In this document: positions 1-7,078 of the stretch, piece by piece
Numbering within the stretch: the first letter of the stretch is position 1
Layout of the letters: every line of letters begins with the position of its first letter
Assembly: GCA_944389945.1 (NCBI GenBank)
Contig: CALXOF010000003.1
Coordinates: forward strand, 62,001 to 126,000
Length of the DNA stretch: 64,000 nt
Reading direction: 5' to 3'
From: an uncultured Kiritimatiellota bacterium
GTDB taxonomy: Bacteria > Verrucomicrobiota > Kiritimatiellia > RFP12 > DVOR01
Notes under the pieces: generated by a model
Databases searched by the model: none
Told to the model about the DNA's origin: nothing
Seen by the model: the letters and a program-made list of their open reading frames with translations, nothing else
Program-made: the position numbers and the translations under genes

Positions 1-23
1 GGGAGAACGAAAAGGAGTAAACG

Positions 24-515
24 ATGTTCTGCGGCAAATGCGGCAAAGAAATGCCTGACGGCGCCGTGGCCTGCCCGGCCTGCGGCGCACCCACCGATGC
101 CCCCACCGGCGCGGCCCCCACGCCCCCTCCCCAGCCCCCCAAGGCCCCTGTGAGCAAGGGCAAGGTGATTGGCTTCTCCATTCTTGGCGTCATCGTCGTG
201 CTTATTCTCGGCTTGATTGTCTGGGCCTTCATCCCCAACGACAAGACGCGTATCGAAGACGAGCTCTATCGCATCATGGAAGAGGAGTACAACGCCAGCG
301 GCGACCTCTTCTCTGTGGAGAAAATCTCGCCGATTATGAAAGGCGAAATCGAGGAGGGCAAGGCTAACGTTTACGTCTTCACGATTCGCACCTGCGGCGG
401 GGATCTTCAGTCCGGCGTTGCCGTGGTGTCGAAAGAAAAGGACAAGGATCGCAAGATTGAGATTGCCCACACGCCTGATTTGTTCGATCAAATCGAAGCG
501 CTTAACTTGAAGTAA
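24..515 (+). CDS. Zinc-ribbon single-pass membrane protein (paralog 1)
   Basis: 163 aa. The N-terminus has a four-cysteine zinc ribbon (CGKC at residues 3-6 and CPAC at about 17-20), then a Pro/Ala-rich linker, one hydrophobic segment at about residues 48-70, and a charged C-terminal domain of about 90 residues. The start is supported by AAGGAG 5 nt upstream. It is the first complete member of a run of five similar genes. The order ribbon, membrane helix, small alpha/beta domain suggests a cytoplasmic zinc ribbon with the C-terminal domain outside, but that topology is inferred. No function is known to me. The ribbon could be a protein-protein contact module, as in other bacterial zinc_ribbon_2 proteins. 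Confidence 0.8.
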   Translation: MFCGKCGKEMPDGAVACPACGAPTDAPTGAAPTPPPQPPKAPVSKGKVIGFSILGVIVVLILGLIVWAFIPNDKTRIEDELYRIMEEEYNASGDLFSVEKISPIMKGEIEEGKANVYVFTIRTCGGDLQSGVAVVSKEKDKDRKIEIAHTPDLFDQIEALNLK

Positions 516-533
516 CCGGAAGGGAGCACTGCA

Positions 534-932
534 ATGAAAAAAGCATGGATTATCGCCGGTTCCGTCGTTGGTGCCATCGTCGTGGCCATTGTCGCTTGGA
601 TTGTGATTGACCTGTGCGTCACCACCAACGCCGAGGTCGCCGAGAACCTGATTTACGAGTCCTTTGACGAGATGGAGAAGGAAGCCAAGAAGATGGCCGA
701 GAAAGAAGATGGGAGCTTCAAGCTCTATCGCGACTTCATCACTGTCGAGGATGTCACCCAAATCGGCAAGGACAAAGACAACGCGGAATACTTCCTGGTC
801 ACCTATCGCGAGAATGGGGCTGAGTTCACCTCTGCGGTCGTCAAGATCGAGGAGAAGAACGGCGAACCTAAAGGCGAATTCGTTAATGGCAGGTTCGACG
901 TCAAGTATATGTTGCGATATATGTTGCGATAA
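534..932 (+). CDS. Small membrane-anchored protein, ribbon-less paralog 2
   Basis: 132 aa. It begins directly with a strongly hydrophobic segment (about residues 4-27, rich in Val/Ile) followed by an acidic/basic C-terminal domain like that of its neighbours. It has no zinc ribbon, so it looks like the same architecture with the N-terminal module lost. AAGGGAG lies 8 nt before the ATG. It sits 18 bp after the first paralog, so the two are probably cotranscribed. The C-terminus ends with a short duplication (YMLR twice) encoded by a 12-bp tandem repeat. Function unknown. Confidence 0.72.
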   Translation: MKKAWIIAGSVVGAIVVAIVAWIVIDLCVTTNAEVAENLIYESFDEMEKEAKKMAEKEDGSFKLYRDFITVEDVTQIGKDKDNAEYFLVTYRENGAEFTSAVVKIEEKNGEPKGEFVNGRFDVKYMLRYMLR

Positions 933-1021
933 GCAATGATAGCGTGACGTGCGTCGCCGACGCTTATGGGCGTGGGCTCTGCCCCGCCCTTTTCTTTTGA
1001 TACAAGCACTGGAGCAAGACC

Positions 1022-1528
1022 ATGAAGTGTGAACAGTGTGGCACCGAGATGCCGGAAGGGCAGACGGCTTGTCCAATTTGTGGTGCGGGAAAACCCACCG
1101 CGTCGAAGAAGCGCCTCTTCTTGATTGGCGGTATCGTTGCCGTGATTGCGGTCGTGGCCATCTGTGCCGTGGTGGCACTGAGCCAGCGGCACCTCTCCAA
1201 TGATGAAGAGGCCATCCGAGACTACTTCTACGAGATGCTGGACGAACTGGACATCGACAAGGACGCCTTCCGCGTGGCCGACGTCAAGCAGGTCGCCACC
1301 TATAACGATCGTCGTCATTGGCGAGAGACCGAAGTGGAAAAGTATGTTTTACTCCTCAAGTTGCCTGGAGGCAAATCCGAGTTTGTCACCCTAGAACGCT
1401 CCAAGGAGCAGGATGACAAGGAGGAGCACGAGATGTGGGTGTGGATGGGCGCACCTTCATTGAGTGCGGTCATGTATGAGGCGAAGAGCCATATGCCCGG
1501 CAACTCGGTTCCCTATCGTTGGCATTAA
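1022..1528 (+). CDS. Zinc-ribbon single-pass membrane protein (paralog 3)
   Basis: 168 aa. CEQC at residues 3-6 and CPIC at about 17-20 form a zinc ribbon. It is followed by a short basic linker, a membrane segment at about residues 35-56 and a C-terminal domain with many charged residues. GGAG lies upstream of the ATG. The C-terminal domain shares the pattern of helix then beta strands seen in the flanking paralogs but is diverged in sequence, so the duplications are not recent. The overlapping minus-strand frames have no recognisable content. Function unknown. Confidence 0.78.
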   Translation: MKCEQCGTEMPEGQTACPICGAGKPTASKKRLFLIGGIVAVIAVVAICAVVALSQRHLSNDEEAIRDYFYEMLDELDIDKDAFRVADVKQVATYNDRRHWRETEVEKYVLLLKLPGGKSEFVTLERSKEQDDKEEHEMWVWMGAPSLSAVMYEAKSHMPGNSVPYRWH

Positions 1529-1539
1529 GGAGCGCGAAA

Positions 1540-2022
1540 ATGTTTTGTAAGCACTGTGGACAATCCAATCCCGATGGCGTCGCATTCTGCGCGGCCTGCG
1601 GCAAGCCAATGGGCACGGAAACCGCTACGATGGCCCCACAAGCGTCCGCCGGTACCCCCAAAAAGAAATGGTGGCTCGTCCTTGCCGCCGGGGTGGTGGC
1701 GCTCGTGATTCTCGGAGCCATCCTCACCTTCGCATTGTGGCCTTCTTTTGACAAGGAAGATCGTGAGGTGTTGCGTTTGGTGGAGGAACACTTGGACGCC
1801 AACTTGGGAGAGGGCGGTACAACCCACCCAGGCTTCTATGAAGTGACCGACATCAACGAAGTCTGGGAAAAGGACGACCGCACCGCTTATCTGGTCACAA
1901 TCCGCTTTATGGATGATGCCTGTGGCACTGCGGTCGTGATAACGCAAAAGAATCGCCGTGACGAGTTGTTGATGGAAGACTTCATCTTTGACTTCCCCTT
2001 CCTTGCGATACGGCGCTTCTAA
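1540..2022 (+). CDS. Zinc-ribbon single-pass membrane protein (paralog 4)
   Basis: 160 aa. I chose the ATG at 1540, not the upstream in-frame ATG at 1519, because AAGGAGCG lies 5-6 nt before it and the zinc ribbon (CKHC, CAAC) begins immediately, as in the paralogs. Ribbon, short linker, hydrophobic segment (about residues 43-66), then a C-terminal domain of about 95 residues. It follows the third paralog by 11 bp and is probably in the same operon. Function unknown. Confidence 0.78.
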   Translation: MFCKHCGQSNPDGVAFCAACGKPMGTETATMAPQASAGTPKKKWWLVLAAGVVALVILGAILTFALWPSFDKEDREVLRLVEEHLDANLGEGGTTHPGFYEVTDINEVWEKDDRTAYLVTIRFMDDACGTAVVITQKNRRDELLMEDFIFDFPFLAIRRF

Positions 2023-2081
2023 AGGATATTCCAACCCGTCGTACGGTCGAGCCGGACTGACAAAGCAAGCAAGAGGCGCCC

Positions 2082-2573
2082 ATGTTTTGCACACAATGCG
2101 GAACGCCCTTGGAGACCACCGCGCACGCTTGTCCCGTGTGCGGTGCGGAGCTTTCGCCCCCTTCGCACCTGCACACTGGACTGCCCAAGCCCAACACAAC
2201 GCCGCCCCACGGCGGCCTGTGGGGCTGGGGCGCTGGGGCAGTCCTCCTGACTTGTTGCCTCTCCCTGTTGACGCTCGCCGTTCTCAAGAATGGTCTCCTA
2301 GAAGATTTCGGTATGGAGTCCATCGTTGAGCAACTCTTCGTTGACCTCTGCGAGGAAAACGGCATCCCCATGGATGAATACGTCATCTCCGAGCTGGAGT
2401 TGGAAGAAGTCCGCGCCAACGAATACGAGGCCCACTTCACCATCGAGACCGAGTGGGGCGAAATCGAAAAAGGCACCTTTAAGGTCCATGATCGGCTGGA
2501 TGGGACAGAGGTCACGCTGATGCCCCACCGCCTCCCACCCTCCATGCAACGCGACCTCTTCTCACCCCGCTAG
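2082..2573 (+). CDS. Zinc-ribbon single-pass membrane protein (paralog 5)
   Basis: 163 aa. CTQC at residues 3-6 and CPVC at 17-20 give the ribbon. The membrane segment is at about residues 54-73, and the C-terminal domain is about 85 residues long and acidic. It is the last of the five-gene tandem family and lies 59 bp after paralog 4. A GC-rich hairpin of the intergenic repeat type (module E) follows the stop codon and may act as a 3-prime end. Function unknown. Confidence 0.76.
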   Translation: MFCTQCGTPLETTAHACPVCGAELSPPSHLHTGLPKPNTTPPHGGLWGWGAGAVLLTCCLSLLTLAVLKNGLLEDFGMESIVEQLFVDLCEENGIPMDEYVISELELEEVRANEYEAHFTIETEWGEIEKGTFKVHDRLDGTEVTLMPHRLPPSMQRDLFSPR

Positions 2574-2684
2574 CCAAAAGGGGCGGTTACGCCGCCTCGG
2601 AGAACGAAGCGCCCAACCTTCCACGGCCGCAGTGCGCGCGACGGACGATGCCACCACCTAACACTTCTCTGTCTCCTATGGGCC
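2574..2684. repeat. Module E hairpin and flanking spacer
   Basis: Directly after the stop codon is a GC-rich imperfect hairpin (GGGGCGGTTACGCCGCC), followed by GGAGAACGAAGCGCC. This matches the hairpin plus GAGAACGGA pattern that follows many genes in the window. It also shares the AACCTTCCACGGCCG string with 33946 and 34210. No coding signal is seen. Confidence 0.6.
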
Positions 2685-2803
2685 TAGGAGGGGTCTTCGC
2701 GAGACCCTATAGTGGTCCGAGGTCAACCACTATAGTGGTCGGGGTCGAGACCCTATAGTGGTCCGACCCGAAACCCTTAAGGGTCCGCGAGAGGCCCTTA
2801 AGC
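2685..2803 (-). repeat. Module A copy 1: CTATAG palindrome block
   Basis: Three successive units built on CCNCTATAGNGG, joined by GAGACC or GACC arms, then CCCTTAAGGG palindromes. It is inverted relative to copies at 6660, 19970, 39720 and 62670. Many overlapping self-complementary segments would allow alternative hairpins. Nothing coding is seen. Confidence 0.85.
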
Positions 2804-2842
2804 GTCAGTCCCAATAGCCCCCCGCAAAGCACTCGGGAAAAC

Positions 2843-2960
2843 CGTAGATTTCGCAGATTGATGTAGATTTGGGGCGTGCTGGCACACGCCCTTCAGTGTA
2901 TTGCGGCTTCGCCTGTCGCCCTGCAGGAGTATTCTGTTTCCTGTTTTCTGTTCTCTGTTC
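2843..2960 (+). repeat. Module B copy with following TTCTGT/CTCTGTT run
   Basis: Contains the string GTAGATTTCGCAGATTGATG, then a GGCGTGCTGGCACACGCC hairpin, which is the module B signature. After this come the CCTGTTTTCTGTTCTCTG repeats, the reverse-strand form of the GAGAACGGA units. No gene is visible. Confidence 0.7.
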
Positions 2961-2984
2961 TCTCCAGTATTGGTTGCCGAGATA

Positions 2985-2999
2985 TGGTAAACTAGTGTC
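2985..2999 (+). promoter_or_regulatory. Extended -10 promoter, leaderless start
   Basis: TGGTAAACT (2985-2993) matches an extended -10 box. Six bases later comes the ATG at 3000, so the transcript would start at or one base before the initiation codon. No Shine-Dalgarno sequence is present. The same 6-nt spacing is seen at 35674, 46164 and 50501. Confidence 0.55.
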
Positions 3000-4388
3000 A
3001 TGAAACGGATTGTTCTGACGGTCATCACAGGGCCCGAGATGGGCCGGCGGCTGGAAGTGGCGCCCGAAGGGGCGACGCTAGGGCGGTCGTCGCGCATGGC
3101 GGACCTCAAATTGTCTGATGGGATGCTTTCGCGCCTCCATTGCCGCTTCTTCATGGAAGGCGACCGGGCGATGGTGCAGGACTTGGGATCCTCGAACGGG
3201 ACCTCGCTGAACGGCACGCAGTTGGGCGCGGCCCCCACGGCCATGGCGCCGGGAGACGTGGTGACGGTGGGCGAAACAGGCCTGCGCGTGACGCTTGAGG
3301 ATACCGCGCCGACGGTCTCCCCCACCACGCCGCCCGCGCCGGAGACGCCCCCCGCGCCCAGCCCCGTTTCGCCCCTGCCCCCGAAACCGGAGCCGGAGGC
3401 CGCGCCGAAGGAAGCCGCGCCGGAGGGGCCCATCGACCTGGGGCTTTCCGATGAGAAACCCGCCGCGAGCGGCCCGCGCAAGGGGCTCTTGGCGGGGTTG
3501 GCCGTGGGTGTGGCGGCTCTCGTCTGCCTGGCCGTGGGCGTGCGCCTCTTCTTGGCGACAGACGCACCCACGGAGGAACAGACGCGCACCTTGCAGCCCG
3601 CGGCGAATCAGCCCTTCGAGTTCCGTTATGAACGGCTGAGAATCGACGACAACGCGCTCTACCGTTACATCCTGACCTACGACAATTCTGGGACGTTGGC
3701 GCTGGACATTGTGGATCTGGGTGTGGACGACCGTTCGTATGCCAAGCAGAAGAAGCTTGACGCGGACGAACAGGCGGCGCTCCGCCGCACCGTATTAGAG
3801 TCGAATCACGCCAGTATCCCGGCCATCGCGCCCCAGCAGAGCGCCGACGGCACGTTGAACCGCAGCACGCTGACGCTGGCCGTGGGCACAGAGGTCTGGA
3901 CGCGCACGGCGGAAAATGCCTCGAACCGCGCCTTTGACACCTACTGCGCGCGGCTGGAAGAGTTTGCACGGACGGCTCTCGGCGCGATGGCCACGCAGTA
4001 CTCCGTCGAGGAGTTGCGCACCCTGGCCCAAGACCAACTGGCGCTCGCTCGCCGCCATTGGGAGCAGCGCGACGGTGCCGAAAACGAACTCTTCCTCTGC
4101 GTCAAAGCCTATCGTCAAGGCCTCTCCTATCTTGAGACGCTGAACCCCAAGCCCGACTTCGCGGCCGATCTGACGCAGGGGCTGAACGAGGCCGAAGACC
4201 TGCTGGCGAAGCGTTACGACGACCTGCGCTTCCAAGTGGAGCAGGCCGAGAATACCGGCCGCATGGACGATGCCGCACGCCTCCTGCAACGGATTCTGCG
4301 CCTGATTCCCGACCGCGAGGACGAACGCCACGAGGCCGCGCAGACCCGTCTGCTGACCCTGGAGAACCTCAAGAAAGGGGGCCGCTGA
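3000..4388 (+). CDS. FHA-domain membrane protein
   Basis: 462 aa. Residues about 1-95 form a forkhead-associated (phosphothreonine-binding) domain. The core motifs GRSS, a LSRLHC segment and DLGSSNGTSLNG are all present, so ligand binding should be intact. A Pro/Glu-rich linker (about 100-150) leads to one membrane helix at about 160-183, followed by a large C-terminal part with helical, TPR-like stretches near the end. The next gene starts within the stop codon (TGATG), so it is translationally coupled to the PEGA protein. The FHA domain would read Ser/Thr phosphorylation in the cytoplasm and pass it to the envelope. Its kinase could be the one at 29800-31122, but that link is only an inference. 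Confidence 0.88.
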   Translation: MKRIVLTVITGPEMGRRLEVAPEGATLGRSSRMADLKLSDGMLSRLHCRFFMEGDRAMVQDLGSSNGTSLNGTQLGAAPTAMAPGDVVTVGETGLRVTLEDTAPTVSPTTPPAPETPPAPSPVSPLPPKPEPEAAPKEAAPEGPIDLGLSDEKPAASGPRKGLLAGLAVGVAALVCLAVGVRLFLATDAPTEEQTRTLQPAANQPFEFRYERLRIDDNALYRYILTYDNSGTLALDIVDLGVDDRSYAKQKKLDADEQAALRRTVLESNHASIPAIAPQQSADGTLNRSTLTLAVGTEVWTRTAENASNRAFDTYCARLEEFARTALGAMATQYSVEELRTLAQDQLALARRHWEQRDGAENELFLCVKAYRQGLSYLETLNPKPDFAADLTQGLNEAEDLLAKRYDDLRFQVEQAENTGRMDDAARLLQRILRLIPDREDERHEAAQTRLLTLENLKKGGR

Positions 4389-5722
4389 TGCGTATCCTCA
4401 CCTGTCTCGCACTCGGCCTGGCGCTCGCCGCGTCCCTGCGGGCCGAGGACCCGCCGCCCACCGAGCACCGCACCATCCGCGTGGAGCCCGCCGCCACGCT
4501 AAACGTGAACCATGTGAGCAAGGGCCGCGACACGACCTTCCAGGTCGAACTACCCTCCGGGAAGCCCGCTCTCCTGCGCGTCTCCGAGCCGGGCTACGAG
4601 ACCCAGTGGCGCACCATCACCCCATCCCCGAACGACAGCTCGATCATCGAAATCACGCTGGAGCGCGAACCCATCCCCGTGCTCTTCCGCGGAGATGTGC
4701 CCGCCGTTGTGCTCTGCGACGGCGCCGAGCGCGGCACCGTGCCCTGCCACCTCTTCTTCAACGCACCCCGGGCCTACCGCATCACCTTCCGCGCGGAGGG
4801 CTTTCTGGAGCGCACCCTCCGCCTGGACCTGAGCGACGGCAAGCCGCGGGTCGTGGACGCCGCCCTCACCTCCTCCACCGCGACACTCGCCCTGGGGAGC
4901 GAACCCGCCGGCGCGAAGGTCTTGCTTGACGGCGTGCCGCAGGGCCAGACGCCGCTCACCCTCCGCAAAATCCGCCCCGGCAAGCACGAGGTGACCTTCA
5001 GCCAAGACGGCTACCGCACGCTCACCCACACGCTCACGCTCGACGCCGGGCAGGAGGCAACTCTCTCGATGCCGTTGGAACGTCTCCCCGCCGGCCTCAC
5101 CATCACCACGCTGCCCATCGGCGCGCGCGTCTATGTCGATGGCGTCTTCCGCGGCGAGAGCGACCTCACCCTCAAGGATTTGCCCGCCGGCACCCACACC
5201 ATCCGCGTGGAGCGCCCCGGCTACGCCCAGGCCTCACGCACCGTCACCGTTGGAGCCGGCGAGAGCCGCGCCGAGGAGTTCCGCCTGAACATCATCCGCG
5301 GCACCCTCGCCGTTCAAACTCAGCCCGGCACCGTCGAAGTCTGGGAAGGCGAGAAATGCCTCCTCACCACTCAGCCCGGCAAGGACGGCTACACCTCGCA
5401 GCTCGCCACGGTCCAGTTGCCCCCGGGCAAACATACCCTCACCTTCAAGGCCTACGGCTATGCCGACCTCACCAAGACGGTCGACATCACCGCCTCGCAG
5501 ACCCTGACCCTGCGCGAAAAGCTCGCCTTCAAGCCCAACCTTTCCATCACCACCAAGGACGGCAAAACCTACTCCGGCGTCCTGCGCAAGTATGGCGCCG
5601 ACGGCACCGTGTCGCTCGAGCTCAAGCCCGGGATGACCCGCACCTTCACCCCAGCCGAAGCCCCGGCCTACGACAAGGAGGCGTTGCAGCGCGCCCTTGA
5701 GGCCTGGGGCGCGCAACACTGA
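4388..5722 (+). CDS. PEGA-repeat exported protein
   Basis: 444 aa. It begins with a signal peptide (about residues 1-20, ending LRAED). It then contains at least four PEGA-type repeats: a degenerate one at about 95-150, clear ones at about 160-230 (PAGAKVLLDG...GQTPLTL) and 234-300 (PIGARVYVDG...GESDLTL), and another at about 303-375. PEGA domains are surface or periplasmic beta modules, often tethered to kinases or cell-wall machinery. The start overlaps the FHA gene stop codon, so the two products probably work together across the membrane. The exact role is unknown. Confidence 0.85.
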   Translation: MRILTCLALGLALAASLRAEDPPPTEHRTIRVEPAATLNVNHVSKGRDTTFQVELPSGKPALLRVSEPGYETQWRTITPSPNDSSIIEITLEREPIPVLFRGDVPAVVLCDGAERGTVPCHLFFNAPRAYRITFRAEGFLERTLRLDLSDGKPRVVDAALTSSTATLALGSEPAGAKVLLDGVPQGQTPLTLRKIRPGKHEVTFSQDGYRTLTHTLTLDAGQEATLSMPLERLPAGLTITTLPIGARVYVDGVFRGESDLTLKDLPAGTHTIRVERPGYAQASRTVTVGAGESRAEEFRLNIIRGTLAVQTQPGTVEVWEGEKCLLTTQPGKDGYTSQLATVQLPPGKHTLTFKAYGYADLTKTVDITASQTLTLREKLAFKPNLSITTKDGKTYSGVLRKYGADGTVSLELKPGMTRTFTPAEAPAYDKEALQRALEAWGAQH

Positions 5723-5820
5723 GACGCGTGCCCTGCCGCTACGCTTCCATCGCCAACGTGTGAGCGTTTCCATTCTTCGGGGCGCGCCAGCGCCCCCTCC
5801 AATCAGCTAATCAGCCCCCC

Positions 5821-6546
5821 ATGCTCATCGACACCCATTGCCACTTCGAACCCGAAGACAACGCGGCGGAGCTCATCGCCGATGCCGCCGCCGCGGACGT
5901 GCGTGTCCTGGCCGTCGGCGGCTCAACCGCACTCAACGCCACCGCCGCGGCCTCCGGCGCCCCCTTCGCGCATGGGTTTGATTGGTCGGAGGACGCGCCC
6001 CCCACCCCGCCGCCGGAGAGCCCCCGCCTCGTCGCCATCGGCGAGCTGGGCTTTGACTTCCATTGGAAGGGCCCCGAAACGGCCGACGCCCAACGCGCAC
6101 GCTTCGACCTGCAAGCCAACTTTGCCCGCGAACGCGACCTGCCCATCATCGTCCATACGCGCGAGGCCGACGACCTCACCCTCTCGGCCCTCCGCGCGGC
6201 AGACCTCCCCCGCACGGGCGTCATCCACTCCTTCACGGGCGACAAGGCCCTCGCCCGCGCCTGTCTGGATTTGGGCTACTGCATCTCCTTCTCCGGCATC
6301 CTCACCTTCCGCAATGCCGACACCCTGCGCGAAGTCGCCCGTTGGCTCCCCGCCGACCGCATCCTCGTGGAGACCGACTCGCCCTACCTCGCGCCCGTGC
6401 CCCACCGCGGCAAACGCAACCGTCCCGCCTTCGTCGCGGCCACCGCGGCCTGCCTGGCCGAGCTCCGCGGCCTCTCCCTCCCCGCCCTCGCCGACCTCAC
6501 CACCGCCAACGCCCTCCGCCTCTTCGGCCCCCACCTTATCGCCTAA
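5821..6546 (+). CDS. TatD-family metal-dependent hydrolase
   Basis: 241 aa. It has the motifs of the TatD/YcfH nuclease family of the amidohydrolase superfamily: the N-terminal DTHCHF metal ligands, GELGFDF (Glu ligand), IVHTR, VIHSFTG (His) and ETDSPYLAP (Asp). Family members are Mg-dependent 3-prime exonucleases or deoxyribonucleases acting in DNA repair or RNA turnover. No good Shine-Dalgarno sequence precedes the ATG, because the gene starts right after a module C string (AATCAGCTAATCAGCC). It is slightly shorter than usual (about 255-265 aa). Naming it tatD or ycfH would be a guess. Confidence 0.9.
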   Translation: MLIDTHCHFEPEDNAAELIADAAAADVRVLAVGGSTALNATAAASGAPFAHGFDWSEDAPPTPPPESPRLVAIGELGFDFHWKGPETADAQRARFDLQANFARERDLPIIVHTREADDLTLSALRAADLPRTGVIHSFTGDKALARACLDLGYCISFSGILTFRNADTLREVARWLPADRILVETDSPYLAPVPHRGKRNRPAFVAATAACLAELRGLSLPALADLTTANALRLFGPHLIA

Positions 6547-6630
6547 GGCCGCTAACGCACCCCGGCCTCCCTTTCGCGCTTGGGCCGTTTTTCAGGCCAC
6601 TTTGGCGCAGGAAAGTGGGGCGCGGGAGGG

Positions 6631-6850
6631 CGCAACAGAAACCTTCAGTCCCCCTCCGCAGACCCTTAAGGGTTTCGGGGTGGACCACTATAGGGTCTCG
6701 ACCCCGACCCCTATAGGGATTGACCTCGGACCACTATAGGGTCTCGCGGAGGACCCTTCTGGGGGCTTAGACGAGAGAGGCAGGGGCGGTGCCGAGAAGG
6801 CGGCGGGAGCGGTTGGTGACGAAGCCGCAAAGCGAACAAGGAAACCCGAG
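6631..6850 (+). repeat. Module A copy 2 with long flanks
   Basis: The block starts with GCAACAGAAACCTTCAG and carries CCCTTAAGGG, CCACTATAGGG, CCCCTATAGGG and CCACTATAGGG palindromes. It ends with GGTTGGTGACGAAGCCGCAA. The same outer flanks recur around copy 3 at 19937-20130, so the full unit is about 200 bp. The central palindrome here is CCCCTATAGGG, where copy 3 has CCACTATAGTGG. Confidence 0.85.
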
Positions 6851-6912
6851 ATAGCTCGTGCCCACAGTTCCGTCTTTACGGTCCCCATTTCCCCGGAAAC
6901 GACTAGCCCCAT

Positions 6913-6941
6913 TTGCATTTGCACGAGGGTTTTGGTATCTT
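6913..6941 (+). promoter_or_regulatory. Sigma-70-type promoter of tRNA-Lys
   Basis: TTGCAT (6913-6918), a 17-bp spacer and TATCTT (6936-6941) with an upstream TG. The tRNA 5-prime end follows 12 bases after the -10 box. This is the best reference for the housekeeping promoter consensus of the organism in this window. Confidence 0.75.
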
Positions 6942-6952
6942 ATGCACGTTTT

Positions 6953-7028
6953 CGGCCTCTAGCTCAGTTGGTAGAGCACGGCACTTTTAATGCTGGGGTC
7001 GCGGGTCCGAGCCCCGCGAGGCCGACCA
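6953..7028 (+). tRNA. tRNA-Lys (anticodon TTT)
   Basis: 76 nt. All four arms fold: acceptor CGGCCTC/GAGGCCG, D-stem GCTC/GAGC, anticodon stem CGGCA/TGCTG with loop CTTTTAA, and T-stem GCGGG/CCCGC with loop TCCGAGC. The discriminator is A, and the CCA end is encoded. The anticodon TTT reads AAA and AAG. Confidence 0.95.
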
Positions 7029-7034
7029 TCTTCC

Positions 7035-7067
7035 AAGCCCCACAGGCAACCGCCTGAGGGGCTTTTT
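7035..7067 (+). terminator. Rho-independent terminator after tRNA-Lys
   Basis: Stem AAGCCCC...GGGGCTT with an inner CAGGC/GCCTG stem, followed by TTTTT. It separates the tRNA from the helicase gene that starts 12 bases further on. Confidence 0.85.
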
Positions 7068-7078
7068 AGGATTTGCGC

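Noticed and set aside
2685..2803. Terminal inverted repeats of an insertion sequence
   Set aside because: No transposase or remnant is near any copy, and the palindromes are multiple internal units, not a pair of ends. A non-autonomous mobile element remains possible.
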